DNA of 64,000 nucleotides from contig NZ_JAMZEB010000002.1 of NCBI RefSeq assembly GCF_024172165.1, positions 3,803,501 to 3,867,500 of the forward strand, read 5' to 3'. Below the pieces are notes generated by a model that was not told the origin of the DNA, made no database searches, and saw only the letters and a program-made list of their open reading frames with translations. Below, in pieces: positions 55,951-64,000 of this stretch. The stretch comes from Nonomuraea thailandensis (GTDB lineage: Bacteria; Actinomycetota; Actinomycetes; Streptosporangiales; Streptosporangiaceae). Each line of letters begins with the position of its first letter. Positions within the stretch are counted from its first letter, which is position 1. The translations under genes were made by a program, and so were the position numbers.

Positions 55951-55985
55951 AAGGGCGAGGGATTTTGTCCATACCCTCGCCCTTT
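55951..55985. terminator. Terminator hairpin between convergent genes
   Basis: AAGGGCGAGGG (55951-55961) pairs perfectly with CCCTCGCCCTT (55974-55984), giving 11 bp around a 12-nt loop with TTT after it. It separates the SRPBCC gene from the convergent DUF4037 gene and can serve both. Confidence 0.85.
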
Positions 55986-55998
55986 ACGTTGTAGATTA

Positions 55999-57039
55999 CT
56001 AAGCGGTCAAGCCCAGCACCGCGGCCGTCACCGCCCGCGCCCGCGCCGGCGCCACCAGCAGATCCGTCGAATCCGACAGCTGATCCACGCACCCCGTCAC
56101 CGGCAGTCCCCTGATCACCGGATCCGACACCGAAGCCATCAGCGCCTCCACGAACCGCCCCGCCCCGATCACCTGGAACGGCCGGTCGAAGAACCCCCGC
56201 ACCCCCTCATCCAGCCGCTCGGCCAGCGCCACCCGGTTCTGCAGCGCCGCCACCCTCCCGTACGCGGCCGACAAGCCCGTCTCCCGCTCCCGCCAGGAGC
56301 GGGCCGCCACCGCGGCGCCCAGGGACTCCCCCAGCTCGGTCGAGCCCGGCAGCCGCGCCAGCGCGCTGCCCAGCCATTTCGCATACGGCGGGTACCGTCT
56401 GCGCAGCAGCAGCGCCAGCCGCATCACCTCCCGCGCCAGCCGTGCCCCCAGCACCGCCGACCCCAGCTCGTCGCCCACCTCCCCGCACCGGCCGACGAAC
56501 GGCTCCTCCTGGCAGATCCGCTGCCATTGACACGCCAGCACGTAGCGCCACACGTCGTGCGGGTACCAGCGCAACGCCGCCCTGGCCGCCTCCAGGCCCG
56601 GCTCGCCCAGCCCGTCGGAGAACACCTCGCCGCCGGTCACCTCCGCCAGGCGCTGCCACGGCGCCGACAACCAGTCCAGCAGCGTCACCCCCCGCCGCGG
56701 ATCGAAACCCAGCCGGTCCACCAGCCACTGGCCCAGATCCATCACCGTCACCCCCGGCCGCACCCGCTCGTGATAGGCGAACACGGTCGGGAAGCCGCCG
56801 AACCGGTCGGGCAGCCCCGCCACCACCTTCGCCTCCACCTCGGCCACCCGCTCCGCGGCCACGAACAGCAGCACCCGCGGCCCCCAGTCATGATCCGCCG
56901 ACCGCGCCGTGTCGAACTCCAGCACTTCCGAGCCCGGCCCGATCAGCGCTGCGCTATGCGGAACTCCCGACACCAAGGGCGCCACGACCTCGCCGTAGAA
57001 GGCGCGCGACAGCTCGATACCAGGTACAAAGTTGGACAT
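55999..57039 (-). CDS. DUF4037 / nucleotidyltransferase-like protein
   Basis: This 346-aa protein resembles DUF4037 proteins: FVPGIELSRAFYGEVVAPLV at the N-terminus, EFDTARSADHDWGPRVLLFV (D-x-D-like motif of nucleotidyltransferases), WQRICQEEPFVGRCGEVGDELGS and RRRYPPYAKWLGSALARLP. The family is thought to be antitoxin- or kanamycin-nucleotidyltransferase-like, without proven activity. The start ATG 57039 has ACGGAGTG upstream. It is a single gene, tail to tail with the SRPBCC gene. Confidence 0.85.
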   Translation of the reverse strand: MSNFVPGIELSRAFYGEVVAPLVSGVPHSAALIGPGSEVLEFDTARSADHDWGPRVLLFVAAERVAEVEAKVVAGLPDRFGGFPTVFAYHERVRPGVTVMDLGQWLVDRLGFDPRRGVTLLDWLSAPWQRLAEVTGGEVFSDGLGEPGLEAARAALRWYPHDVWRYVLACQWQRICQEEPFVGRCGEVGDELGSAVLGARLAREVMRLALLLRRRYPPYAKWLGSALARLPGSTELGESLGAAVAARSWRERETGLSAAYGRVAALQNRVALAERLDEGVRGFFDRPFQVIGAGRFVEALMASVSDPVIRGLPVTGCVDQLSDSTDLLVAPARARAVTAAVLGLTA

Positions 57040-57176
57040 CACTCCGTCAACTCTGCACGAGCGCCGCCGGAACCTCATCCGAATTAACGCCACCACGGGA
57101 TCGGCTCCGGTGATCACCCCGGACGGCCCCCCTTCGGCAGGCTTCATCCGCCAGGCACGCCCGTCAGACCCGCCCG

Positions 57177-58037
57177 TCAGACCGTGTGTCGCACTCCGTC
57201 CGTCAGGCTCCACAGGGCCGCCACCAACGGCCGCCGCAGATCGGCCCGCCGCACGCACAACCCCACCGCCAGCGGCGCCGGCGCCGGATCGGCCGCCACC
57301 ACCCGCACCCGGTCACGCATCACGCTCGTCTCCAGCACCATCCGCGGTACGATCCCCGTCCCGTACCCGAGCGCGACCAGCGCCAGCAGCGCCTCGTGCC
57401 CCTCCGGCTCGGCCACCACCTCCGGCCGCCACGGCAGCCGCCCCCGCAACCACCGGTCGGCCGCCTCCCGCACCAGTCCGCGCCGAGGCAGCACGAACGG
57501 CCCCTCCAGCCCCGCCTCCGCCGTCCCCGCGACGAACACCAGATCCGTCACCGCCACCGTCCGGCTCACCAGCGACGCCGGCAACCGGCCCGGGATCGCC
57601 GCCACCGCCGCGTCCACCTCCCCCTCATCCAGCCGCGCCAGCGCCGCCGCCGCGTCCCCCGTACGCAGATCCACCCGGATCCGCGGATGCGCCGCCCGGA
57701 ACGGCGCCAGCAGATCCGGCAGCAACGCCTGGCAGGCCGTCACCGTCGCGAACAGGCCCAGCCGCCCCGACAACTCCCCCGGACCCACCTCCCCCTGCCG
57801 GTAGGCGTGCCACAGGTCCACCGCCGCCACCGCGTACTCCCGGAAGCGCCGCCCCTCGTCCGTCAGCGCCACCCCGCGCGGCCCCCGGTCGAACAACCGC
57901 TGCCCCAGCCGCGCCTCCAGCCGCTGCACCAGCCTGGTCAGCGTCGCCGGGCTCACATGACAGTCCTGACTCGTCCTGCCGAAGCTCAGCGTCCGCGCCA
58001 GATGCAGGAAAACCCGCAACTCGCGATGCTCCTCCAT
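57177..58037 (-). CDS. ilvY: LysR-family regulator, IlvY-like
   Basis: This 286-aa LysR protein has the N-terminal helix-turn-helix (ELRVFLHLARTLSFGRTSQDCHVSPATLTRLVQRLEARLG) with the SPATLTR recognition helix typical of IlvY, and an effector domain (about 90-285). IlvY activates ilvC in proteobacteria when acetolactate accumulates. Here it is divergent from a ketol-acid reductoisomerase gene, exactly the ilvY-ilvC layout. ATG 58037 is the natural start (a further in-frame codon at 58070 overlaps the operator region). Confidence 0.87.
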   Translation of the reverse strand: MEEHRELRVFLHLARTLSFGRTSQDCHVSPATLTRLVQRLEARLGQRLFDRGPRGVALTDEGRRFREYAVAAVDLWHAYRQGEVGPGELSGRLGLFATVTACQALLPDLLAPFRAAHPRIRVDLRTGDAAAALARLDEGEVDAAVAAIPGRLPASLVSRTVAVTDLVFVAGTAEAGLEGPFVLPRRGLVREAADRWLRGRLPWRPEVVAEPEGHEALLALVALGYGTGIVPRMVLETSVMRDRVRVVAADPAPAPLAVGLCVRRADLRRPLVAALWSLTDGVRHTV

Positions 58038-58065
58038 ACCGCCCCACCTCAGGTGTTCCGCTTCA

Positions 58066-58091
58066 CGCAACGCCCCGCTGCACAGGTTGCG
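58066..58091. promoter_or_regulatory. Inverted repeat CGCAAC / GTTGCG in the ilvY-ilvC divergent region
   Basis: Arms at 58066-58071 and 58086-58091 with a 14-nt gap sit between the divergent starts, the size of a LysR tandem site. The KARI gene has TACAAC at about 58117-58122, ending 7 nt before its ATG. Confidence 0.55.
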
Positions 58092-58129
58092 CTTGCCGCG
58101 GGATCGCAGCGGATCCTACAACTGACGCC

Positions 58130-59620
58130 ATGACCTCCCCCGGCAACTCCTTCACCTCCGCCGTCTTCCCTCTGCAGACCATGGACGTGCCCGGCGGCAC
58201 CGAAACGGTCCTGCCGGGCGGCAGGCACCTGTTCCCGCTGCTGCCCGCCGCGTTCGCCGGCGTCCGCCGGATCGGCGTCATCGGCTGGGGCCCCCAGGGC
58301 CGCGCCCAGGCGCTCAACCTGCGCGACTCCCTGGCCGGCACCGGCATCCAGGTGGCCGTCGGCCTGCGCCCCGGCTCCGCCTCCGCGCCCGACGCCCGCA
58401 CCCACGGCTTCACCGAGCACGACGGCACCCTCGGCGACTGGCTCGACGTCACCGCCACCAGCGACCTGGTCATCCTGCTCATCGCCGACGCCGCCCTGGC
58501 CGCCCACCACCAGGAGATCTTCGCCGCGCTGCGGCCCGGCGCCGCCATCGGCCTGTCCCACGGCTTCCTGCTCGGCCACCTGCGCGCCACCGGCGGCGCG
58601 TTCCCCGACGGCCACGACGTCATCGCCGTCTGCCCCAAAGGCATGGGCGACTCCGTGCGCCGCCTGTACGAGCAGGGCGGCCACGTCGGTGGCGCCGGCA
58701 TCAACGCCAGCTTCGCCGTGCACGCCGACCACAGCGGCCGCGCCGCCGACCTCGCGCTCGGCTGGTCGGTGGCGCTCGGCTCCCCCTACACCTTCCGCAC
58801 CACGCTCGCCGGCGAATACCTCTCCGACATCGCCGGCGAGCGCGCCATCCTGCTGGGCGCCGTCCACGGCCTCGTCGAAGCCCTGTACGGGCACTACCGG
58901 CTGGCCGGCGACGACCCCGCCACCGCCTACGAACGCTCCTGCGAATCCCTCACCGGCCCCATCCGGCAGACCATCTCCCGCTCCGGCCTGACCGCCGTCC
59001 GCGACCGGCTCGGCCCCGGCGCCCGCGACACCTTCGACCGCGCCTACACCGCCGCCTACGGCCCCGCCAGGGAGCTCGTCGCCGAGATCTACGACGAGGT
59101 CGCCGACGGCACCGAGCTGCGCAGCGTCATCCTCGCCGAACGACGTCTGGCCGACCGGCCGATGAGCCGCATCAGCGGCTCGCCCATGTGGGCCGCCGGC
59201 CGGCCGGTGCGCGCCGGCCGCGCCGGCCGCGCCGGCCGGGAGACGGACGTCGAGCCGTTCACGGCCGGGCTGTTCGTGGCCACGATGATGGCCCAGGTGG
59301 ACGAGTTCGCCGAACGCGGCCACCCGTGGTCGGAGATCGTCAACGAGTCGGTGATCGAGGCCGTCGACTCGCTGCTGCCGTACATGCACGCCCGCGATGT
59401 CGCGTACATGGTGGACAACTGCTCCCGCACCGCGCGGCTCGGCGCGCGCCGGTGGGGGCCGCGCTTCCAGGCCGCCTACGAGCAGATCGCCTTCCCGGCC
59501 GCGAGCGCTCCCGCCGACGGCGACCTCGTGTCCGCCTTCACCGGCCACCCCGTCCACCAGGCGCTGGCCGCCGCCGCGAAACTACGGCCCTCGGTGGACA
59601 TCTCCGTGCCCGTCGCCTGA
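58130..59620 (+). CDS. ilvC: Ketol-acid reductoisomerase, class II (plant-type)
   Basis: This 496-aa enzyme converts acetolactate to dihydroxyisovalerate (branched-chain amino acid pathway). It has the long class II form, with a Rossmann domain GVIGWGPQGRAQALNLRDSL and DLVILLIADAA, then duplicated knotted helical parts (GERAILLGAVHGLVEALYG; NESVIEAVDSLLPYMHAR..MVDNCSRTARLGARRW). Key phrases such as AVCPKGMGDSVRRLYEQG and LRPSVDISV are close to chloroplast enzymes, rather than the 330-aa class I usual in actinobacteria. A 9-bp GC repeat (59211-59237) adds a short Gly/Arg/Ala linker. It is divergent from the IlvY-like gene. Confidence 0.92.
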   Translation: MTSPGNSFTSAVFPLQTMDVPGGTETVLPGGRHLFPLLPAAFAGVRRIGVIGWGPQGRAQALNLRDSLAGTGIQVAVGLRPGSASAPDARTHGFTEHDGTLGDWLDVTATSDLVILLIADAALAAHHQEIFAALRPGAAIGLSHGFLLGHLRATGGAFPDGHDVIAVCPKGMGDSVRRLYEQGGHVGGAGINASFAVHADHSGRAADLALGWSVALGSPYTFRTTLAGEYLSDIAGERAILLGAVHGLVEALYGHYRLAGDDPATAYERSCESLTGPIRQTISRSGLTAVRDRLGPGARDTFDRAYTAAYGPARELVAEIYDEVADGTELRSVILAERRLADRPMSRISGSPMWAAGRPVRAGRAGRAGRETDVEPFTAGLFVATMMAQVDEFAERGHPWSEIVNESVIEAVDSLLPYMHARDVAYMVDNCSRTARLGARRWGPRFQAAYEQIAFPAASAPADGDLVSAFTGHPVHQALAAAAKLRPSVDISVPVA

Positions 59621-59727
59621 CCCGGGGCGGCGCCGGCGAGCAGGCGGTCGGCGCCGAGCCAGGACAGCGGCACGGACGCGGTCACGGCGGCGCCATCCCC
59701 ATACGCGCGCAGCAGTACCGGGAGGGA

Positions 59728-60456
59728 TCAGGCCACGTACGCGGCCAGCACCCGTCTGCGCCGATACCCGATCCCCTCGTACACCCTGATCGCCGCCGCG
59801 TTCCCGTCGTCCACCATCAGCGCCGCCCGCCCGCGCGCCGCCACCAGCTCCCGCGACACCCACCGGCACACCAGCCCGGCCAGCCCCCGCCCGCGCAGGG
59901 ACGCCCGCGTGGCGACCCCCGCCACCAGCCCCACCGTCGGCGCCGACCACGCCTCGGCCGCCACCGCCGCCAGCACCCCGTCCACCCGGACACCCGCCCA
60001 CCGGCTCACCCCGGCCGCGCCGGGCACCGCGTACGAGTGCGGCGCGTCGGCCGCCAGCAGCTCCGCCACCTCTACCCCCGCACCGCCGTCCAGCCAGCCC
60101 ACACCCCCGCCCGGCGCCGGCACCTGACCGGACAGGCTCATCCAGGAGAACTCCGCCGCCTCCCGCACGCCGTCCACCTTCGCGGCCACCCGCCGCACCA
60201 GCTCCACCTCACCCAGCGGCCGGTACGTCGGCCCCAGCTCGCCCAGCGCGTGCCGCACCAGCCCCACCGCGTCCGACGCCTCCCCCCACACGGCTAACCG
60301 GTCATGCCGCGACACCGCCGGGCTGGCGGCCACGACCGCCCCGCCCAGCGCCCACGCCCGGCTGCCCCCGGACAGGCCCTGCGCCGCCCACACCACCAGA
60401 TCGTCGTCCCCGCACGCGGCCCGCACCTCGTCCAGGGAACGCAGATCTCTGATCAC
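59728..60456 (-). CDS. GNAT-family acetyltransferase (FR47-like)
   Basis: This 242-aa two-part protein has an N-terminal region (about 1-110) of unknown fold and a C-terminal FR47-like GNAT domain (about 125-240; GVATRASLRGRGLAGLVCRWVSRELVAARGRAALMVDDGNAAAIRVYEGIGYRR). GTG 60456 overlaps the purB stop by 4 nt (GTGA), so the two are co-translated, although a functional link is unclear. Confidence 0.88.
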   Translation of the reverse strand: MIRDLRSLDEVRAACGDDDLVVWAAQGLSGGSRAWALGGAVVAASPAVSRHDRLAVWGEASDAVGLVRHALGELGPTYRPLGEVELVRRVAAKVDGVREAAEFSWMSLSGQVPAPGGGVGWLDGGAGVEVAELLAADAPHSYAVPGAAGVSRWAGVRVDGVLAAVAAEAWSAPTVGLVAGVATRASLRGRGLAGLVCRWVSRELVAARGRAALMVDDGNAAAIRVYEGIGYRRRRVLAAYVA

Positions 60457-61883
60457 AAAATCGCGCCGGGACGGTACGCGGCCGCCTCCGGGTACGCCGC
60501 CACGACCTCGCCCACCTGCTGCGAGACCGCCTCCACCTGGTCGGCCGCCGCCCCGGTGAACGACACCCGGTCCGCCAGCAGCTCCTCCAGCCGCGCCCGG
60601 TCCAGCGGGAACCGCTCGTCGGCGGCCAGCAGGTCCAGCAGCTCGTTCGCCGCCCCGCGCGAGCGCATCGCCAGCGCCGCCGCCACCGCGTGCTCCTTGA
60701 TCAGCTCATGCGCCTGCTCGCGGCCCACCCCGGCCCGCACCGCCGCCATCAGCATCTTCGTCGTCGCCAGGAACGGCAGGTAACGGCCCAGCTCGGCGGC
60801 GATCACCGCCGGGAACGCCCCGAACTCGTCCAGCACCGTCAGCATCGTCTCCACCAGCCCGTCGAAGGCGAAGAACGCGTCCGGCAGCGCCACCCGCCGC
60901 ACCACCGAGCAGGACACGTCACCCTCGTTCCACTGGTCGCCCGCCAGCTCGCCCACCATCGAGGCGTAACCGCGCAGCACCACGGCCAGGCCGTTCACGC
61001 GCTCGCAGGAGCGGGTGTTCATCTTGTGCGGCATCGCCGAGGAGCCGACCTGCCCCTCCTTGAACCCCTCGGTCACCAGCTCGTGCCCGGCCATCAGCCG
61101 GATCGTCTTGGCCAGCGACGACGGCGCCGCCGCCAGCTGCACCAGCGCCGTCACCACCTCGAAGTCCAGCGACCGCGGATACACCTGCCCCACGCTGGTG
61201 AAGCGGTGCTCGAACCCCAAGTGCGCGGCCACCCGCCCCTCCAGCTCGGCCAGCTTCCCGCGATCACCGCCCAGCAGGTCCAGCATGTCCTGCGCGGTGC
61301 CCACCGGCCCCTTGACGCCCCGCAGCGGGTAACGGCCGATCAGCTCCTCCAGCCGCCGGAACCCCACCAGCAGCTCGTCGGCCGCCGTCGCGAACCGCTT
61401 GCCCAGCGTCGTCGCCTGCGCGGCCACGTTGTGCGAGCGGCCCGCCATGACCGTGGCCTCGTGCTCCTCGGCCAGCGTCGCCAGCCGCGCCAGCAGCGCC
61501 ACCACCCGGTCCCGCACCAGCAGCAGGCTGTCGCGCACCTGGAGCTGCTCGACGTTCTCGGTCAGGTCGCGCGAGGTCATGCCCTTGTGCACCTGCTCGT
61601 GCCCGGCCAGCGCGTTGAACTCCTCGATGCGCGCCTTCACGTCGTGCCGGGTGACCCGCTCCCGCGCCGCGATCGACTCCAGATCGACCCGCTCGACCAC
61701 CTTCTCGTAGTCGGCGACCGCCCCTTCGGGCACCGCGATCCCCAGCTCGGCCTGTGCCCGCAGCACCGCCAGCCACAACCGCCGCTCGGCGATGATCTTG
61801 TACTCGGGCGACCACAGGCGCGCCAGCTCCGCCGAGGCGTAGCGGCCGGCCAGGACATTGGGGATACGCGGCTTGGAAGTCAC
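60453..61883 (-). CDS. purB: Adenylosuccinate lyase
   Basis: This 476-aa enzyme acts twice in purine synthesis, releasing fumarate from SAICAR and adenylosuccinate. The fumarase/aspartase superfamily signature is GSSAMPHKMNTRSCE, with catalytic His segments in AGRSHNVAAQAT and TSRDLTENVEQ. GTG 61883 is preferred: TACACT (minus strand 61897-61892) ends 8 nt before it, giving a leaderless mRNA; TTG 61892 lies inside the -10 box. Confidence 0.95.
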   Translation of the reverse strand: MTSKPRIPNVLAGRYASAELARLWSPEYKIIAERRLWLAVLRAQAELGIAVPEGAVADYEKVVERVDLESIAARERVTRHDVKARIEEFNALAGHEQVHKGMTSRDLTENVEQLQVRDSLLLVRDRVVALLARLATLAEEHEATVMAGRSHNVAAQATTLGKRFATAADELLVGFRRLEELIGRYPLRGVKGPVGTAQDMLDLLGGDRGKLAELEGRVAAHLGFEHRFTSVGQVYPRSLDFEVVTALVQLAAAPSSLAKTIRLMAGHELVTEGFKEGQVGSSAMPHKMNTRSCERVNGLAVVLRGYASMVGELAGDQWNEGDVSCSVVRRVALPDAFFAFDGLVETMLTVLDEFGAFPAVIAAELGRYLPFLATTKMLMAAVRAGVGREQAHELIKEHAVAAALAMRSRGAANELLDLLAADERFPLDRARLEELLADRVSFTGAAADQVEAVSQQVGEVVAAYPEAAAYRPGAIL

Positions 61884-62078
61884 GTTCGACAAGTGTATTC
61901 ACCCCGCTCCGGCCACCTGACGCCTTCCCCCGTCGTTGAGTCTGTTGTCGACGGCGGGATGGTGGATCGTCCCGATCCCAGCGCCTTTACAGCGTAGATC
62001 AATCCGATCCAGGCACAGATCGTTTCCGCTAGAGTGATCGCCTCAGGGTGGGACGTTCACTGACCAGCGGAGGGCTTC

Positions 62079-62864
62079 GTGCGTTCACTTCGTCTCCTCG
62101 CCCCCGTAGCCGCCCTGCTCGCCTCCACGCACCTCCTCGCCGCCCCACCCGCCGCCGCTGCCCGCCCGGAATCCCTCACCCCCGTGATCGCCGCTGTCAA
62201 ACGCCAGTTCGCGAGCAAGAGCGGCGTACGCTTCACCGCCAAGTCGGTGGAAAGGCTGGTCGGCATCGTCACGACCAGCACCTCCTCCGGCGCGTACCGC
62301 CTCACGGCCTCGGGGGTGTCGGCCTCCGACGTCACGGAGGTCGACGAGGAAGGCCGGCGCTTCCGCTTACGCACGGTCGGCCGCGCCAGCTACACCCAGG
62401 ACGACAGGTACGACCCCCTGCCCAAGGGCAAGAAGTGGCGCGCACGGGGGTACTCACCGAACTACCAGTGGAAGGACGATCTGGTCGACGGGATCAACCT
62501 CGGTTTCCTGGCACTGGCCGCCGCCCAGGACCACAGCGCCACCGACGGCGGAACCGTCGAAGGCACGCCCTGCACCCTCCTGCGGGGAACGGTGACCGTC
62601 GCCGGCCTCGGCACGACCCAGCCGGGCGTCAGGTTCAGCACCGAGGAAGGCGGTTTCACCGGAGGGACGATCTCGTGGCGGCTCTGGGTCGGCCCCGATC
62701 GCCTGCCGAGGCGCTTCCACGCCGTGATCACCTGGGACAACGCCCCCGAGGAGAAGGACGACGGCTTCGACTACATCAAGCAGAACAAGATCTACCGGGA
62801 TTGGGGAGCCGGCTTCACCATCACCCATCCGCCTGGCAAGTCCGTCGCTCCCGACAACTGGTGA
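62079..62864 (+). CDS. Predicted secreted protein (LppX/LprAFG-like size, unknown function)
   Basis: This 261-aa protein starts at GTG 62079 with GCGGAGGG upstream. A Sec signal peptide (MRSLRLLAPVAALLASTHLLAAPPAAAA, cleavage near residue 28) is followed by a beta-rich mature domain (FASKSGVRFTAKSVERLVGI.., GTISWRLWVGPDRLPRRFHAVITWDN). The pattern of long strands with a central helix and the RLPRRFHA-type ending resembles LolA/LppX-like lipid-binding folds, though there is no lipobox. TAGAGT at about 62031 may be its -10. Confidence 0.75.
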   Translation: MRSLRLLAPVAALLASTHLLAAPPAAAARPESLTPVIAAVKRQFASKSGVRFTAKSVERLVGIVTTSTSSGAYRLTASGVSASDVTEVDEEGRRFRLRTVGRASYTQDDRYDPLPKGKKWRARGYSPNYQWKDDLVDGINLGFLALAAAQDHSATDGGTVEGTPCTLLRGTVTVAGLGTTQPGVRFSTEEGGFTGGTISWRLWVGPDRLPRRFHAVITWDNAPEEKDDGFDYIKQNKIYRDWGAGFTITHPPGKSVAPDNW

Positions 62865-62930
62865 ACCGCGCCACGCTGGACGGCGCGGCCCTTGGGTGAC
62901 GAAGCGGGCACCGTGACGTAACGTCGGTTC

Positions 62931-63125
62931 ATGGATGAGCAGCACGGGGCGATAGAGGCAGCGCTGGCACCCGTCCGGGAGGCCTTCGGCGCGCTCGACG
63001 CCGACCTGACGCTCGACGAGCTGCGCGTGGCCGTCCGCAGGCTCCACACCGCGACCGAGCAGGCCGACGACGACCTGCGCGAGATCAAGCTCGCCGACCA
63101 GCCGCGCTTCTCACCGCCGGAATGA
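62931..63125 (+). CDS. Small helical protein of unknown function
   Basis: This 64-aa acidic, helix-rich protein (AALAPVREAFGALDADLTLDELRVAVRRLHTATEQADDDL) probably forms a coiled coil. I recognise no family. It is 3 nt upstream of the next small gene, and the two are likely co-transcribed. The start ATG lacks a strong ribosome site. Confidence 0.6.
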   Translation: MDEQHGAIEAALAPVREAFGALDADLTLDELRVAVRRLHTATEQADDDLREIKLADQPRFSPPE

Positions 63126-63128
63126 CGC

Positions 63129-63398
63129 ATGGGGCGCTACTTCGTGGCCCCGGGCGGGCTCCGCATCCAGCCGGTGGACGTGCTGCCCAGCAACGCGCAC
63201 TGGGTCTTCGTCCGCATGATCGCACCCGACGTGCGGCCGGGCGAGGTGTGGTACCTCGTGACCCAGGGCGGCGCCGCCGTCGGCCGGCTGCCGGGCTACT
63301 ACCAGCTGCACGAGCTGACCGACCTGCTGGAGACACTGGGGCTCACCCTCGCCGATCTCCGTGAGGCGGGTGACGACGCGGAGACCGGCACGGCGTGA
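63129..63398 (+). CDS. Small protein of unknown function
   Basis: This 89-aa protein (MGRYFVAPGGLRIQPVDVLPSNAHWVFVRMIAPDV..) has alternating strands and a C-terminal helix with acidic end. It looks like a small DUF-type domain of unknown role. The stop of the upstream 64-aa gene is 3 nt before the ATG, indicating coupling. Downstream, 63399-63560 holds no supported gene. Confidence 0.6.
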   Translation: MGRYFVAPGGLRIQPVDVLPSNAHWVFVRMIAPDVRPGEVWYLVTQGGAAVGRLPGYYQLHELTDLLETLGLTLADLREAGDDAETGTA

Positions 63399-63560
63399 AC
63401 CTCCGCCCTCCTCGCGCCCGGCGCCGGCCGCAGCCGGAAGCCCGGCTACCGGGCCTGGCACCGCTCCGGTGACGGCTTCCACCTGGGCGCGGTCCGCGAT
63501 CGACGGTGTTCTCCTCATGGCCCGGCCGACGTGTTGCGCGACGGGCTCGACGCGCTGACC

Positions 63561-64000
63561 TCAGGGGCGGGTCACGAGAATGCCGTCGTCATCGCTGAAC
63601 AGCTCGGCTCCCGGCTCGAAGACGACCCCGCCGAACGTGACCGGGACGTCGCGCTCGCCGACACCCGACTTGCCGCTCTTACGCGGGTTGGAGCCCAGTG
63701 CCTTGATGCCCAGATTCAGCTCGCGCAGGGCGGCGACATCGCGTACAGCACCGTTGATGACCACCCCCTCCCAGCCGTTGGCGACGGCCAGAGCGGCGAT
63801 GACGTCGCCCATGAGCGCGGTGTGCACCGAGCCGCCGCCGTCGACCACCAGGACGCGCCCCTCACCAGGCTCGCCCAGAACGCTCTTGAGCAGCGCGTTG
63901 TCCTCATGACAGCGCACCGTGGCGATCGTCCCGGCGAAGGAGCGGCGGCCGCCGTACTGGGAGAGCTGGAGGTCGCAGGAGTCGAGCTGGTCACCGCGCT
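63561..64000 (-). CDS. rraA: RraA-like protein (partial, runs off right edge)
   Basis: The visible 146 codons cover most of an RraA-family protein: QLSQYGGRRSFAGTIATVRCHEDNALL, GEGRVLVVDGGGSVHTALMGDVIAALAVANGWEGVVINGAVRDVAALRELNLGIKALGSNPRKSGKSGVGERDVPVTFGGV. The conserved GGGS, NGAVRD and GSNPRKS motifs are complete. RraA binds and inhibits RNase E; in many organisms the fold is instead a 4-hydroxy-4-methyl-2-oxoglutarate aldolase, and the metal/pyruvate residues (NGAVRD Asp) are present, so both are possible. The N-terminus lies past the window edge. Confidence 0.9.
   Translation of the reverse strand, partial: RGDQLDSCDLQLSQYGGRRSFAGTIATVRCHEDNALLKSVLGEPGEGRVLVVDGGGSVHTALMGDVIAALAVANGWEGVVINGAVRDVAALRELNLGIKALGSNPRKSGKSGVGERDVPVTFGGVVFEPGAELFSDDDGILVTRP

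Noticed and set aside
63399..63560. Possible gene fragment between the 89-aa gene and rraA
   Set aside because: One frame has a protein-like stretch (YRAWHRSGDGFHLG) but no start, and it runs into the antisense of rraA; too short to call.
1..64000. A secondary-metabolite gene cluster
   Set aside because: P450, ABM, BtrH-like and methyltransferase genes are scattered among regulators with no synthase, carrier protein or NRPS/PKS gene.

Overview
The window is 64 kb of very GC-rich DNA with GC-saturated third codon positions, frequent GTG/TTG starts, many apparently leaderless promoters (a TANNNT -10 box ending 6-8 nt before the start codon) and many 4-nt ATGA/GTGA gene overlaps. This is the signature of a filamentous actinomycete chromosome. 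Gene types such as MmyB-type XRE regulators, ArsR/DUF5937, TipA-like MerR, SMR efflux and lipoproteins fit the Streptosporangiales (Nonomuraea-like), but the genus is inference. I found no rRNA, tRNA, CRISPR array, insertion sequence or prophage. Two genes run off the edges: a membrane protein with a lectin-like ectodomain (left) and an RraA-like protein (right).

Layout. 1-2.9 kb: ectodomain permease and a two-component system. 2.9-5.4 kb: an operon of FMN reductase, MFS exporter and MerR regulator behind a MerR-type promoter with a 19-bp spacer. 5.4-11.7 kb: a BtrH-like protein, a divergent MFS/ArsR pair, an aldo-keto reductase, a SRPBCC protein and an ECF sigma factor coupled to a membrane protein. 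11.8-21.8 kb: the cell envelope and secreted set, with two lipoproteins, a Cys-rich secreted mini-protein, an M23 peptidase, a beta-lactamase-fold hydrolase, a copper-amine-oxidase-like protein and an esterase. 22-26.3 kb: RecD2 helicase, an L,D-transpeptidase and a GNAT. 26.3-36.7 kb: small regulator-enzyme modules (TetR, ArsR/MFS, XRE/cupin, MmyB-type XRE), a decayed SDR/DoxX junction, an ABM monooxygenase behind a SoxR-like promoter, and a DsbA-like oxidoreductase.

37.1-41.5 kb: a compact same-strand set made of an orphan HypX-like protein, a MurA enolpyruvyl transferase fused to an XRE DNA-binding domain, and a tyrosine recombinase. The murA-like gene has its own predicted leaderless promoter and a perfect dyad buried in the end of hypX. 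This is my best candidate for an undescribed system. 42.3-51.9 kb: a P450, small proteins, an SMR / TetR-DUF952 fusion / SnoaL operon, a radical SAM protein with a LexA-like box, an MBL-fold hydrolase, a UvrA-like ABC ATPase, and a DoxX/HxlR divergent pair. 52.6-55.9 kb: GyrI-like and MerR genes divergent from a TipA-like MerR, then ArsR with a two-domain SRPBCC protein. 56-64 kb: a DUF4037 protein, an IlvY-like LysR divergent from a plant-type class II ketol-acid reductoisomerase, a GNAT coupled to PurB, and small secreted or hypothetical genes.

Most of the window is accessory in style: short regulator-plus-effector units, many with a visible palindromic operator at their own promoter. Housekeeping genes are few (purB, recD2-like, rraA-like).
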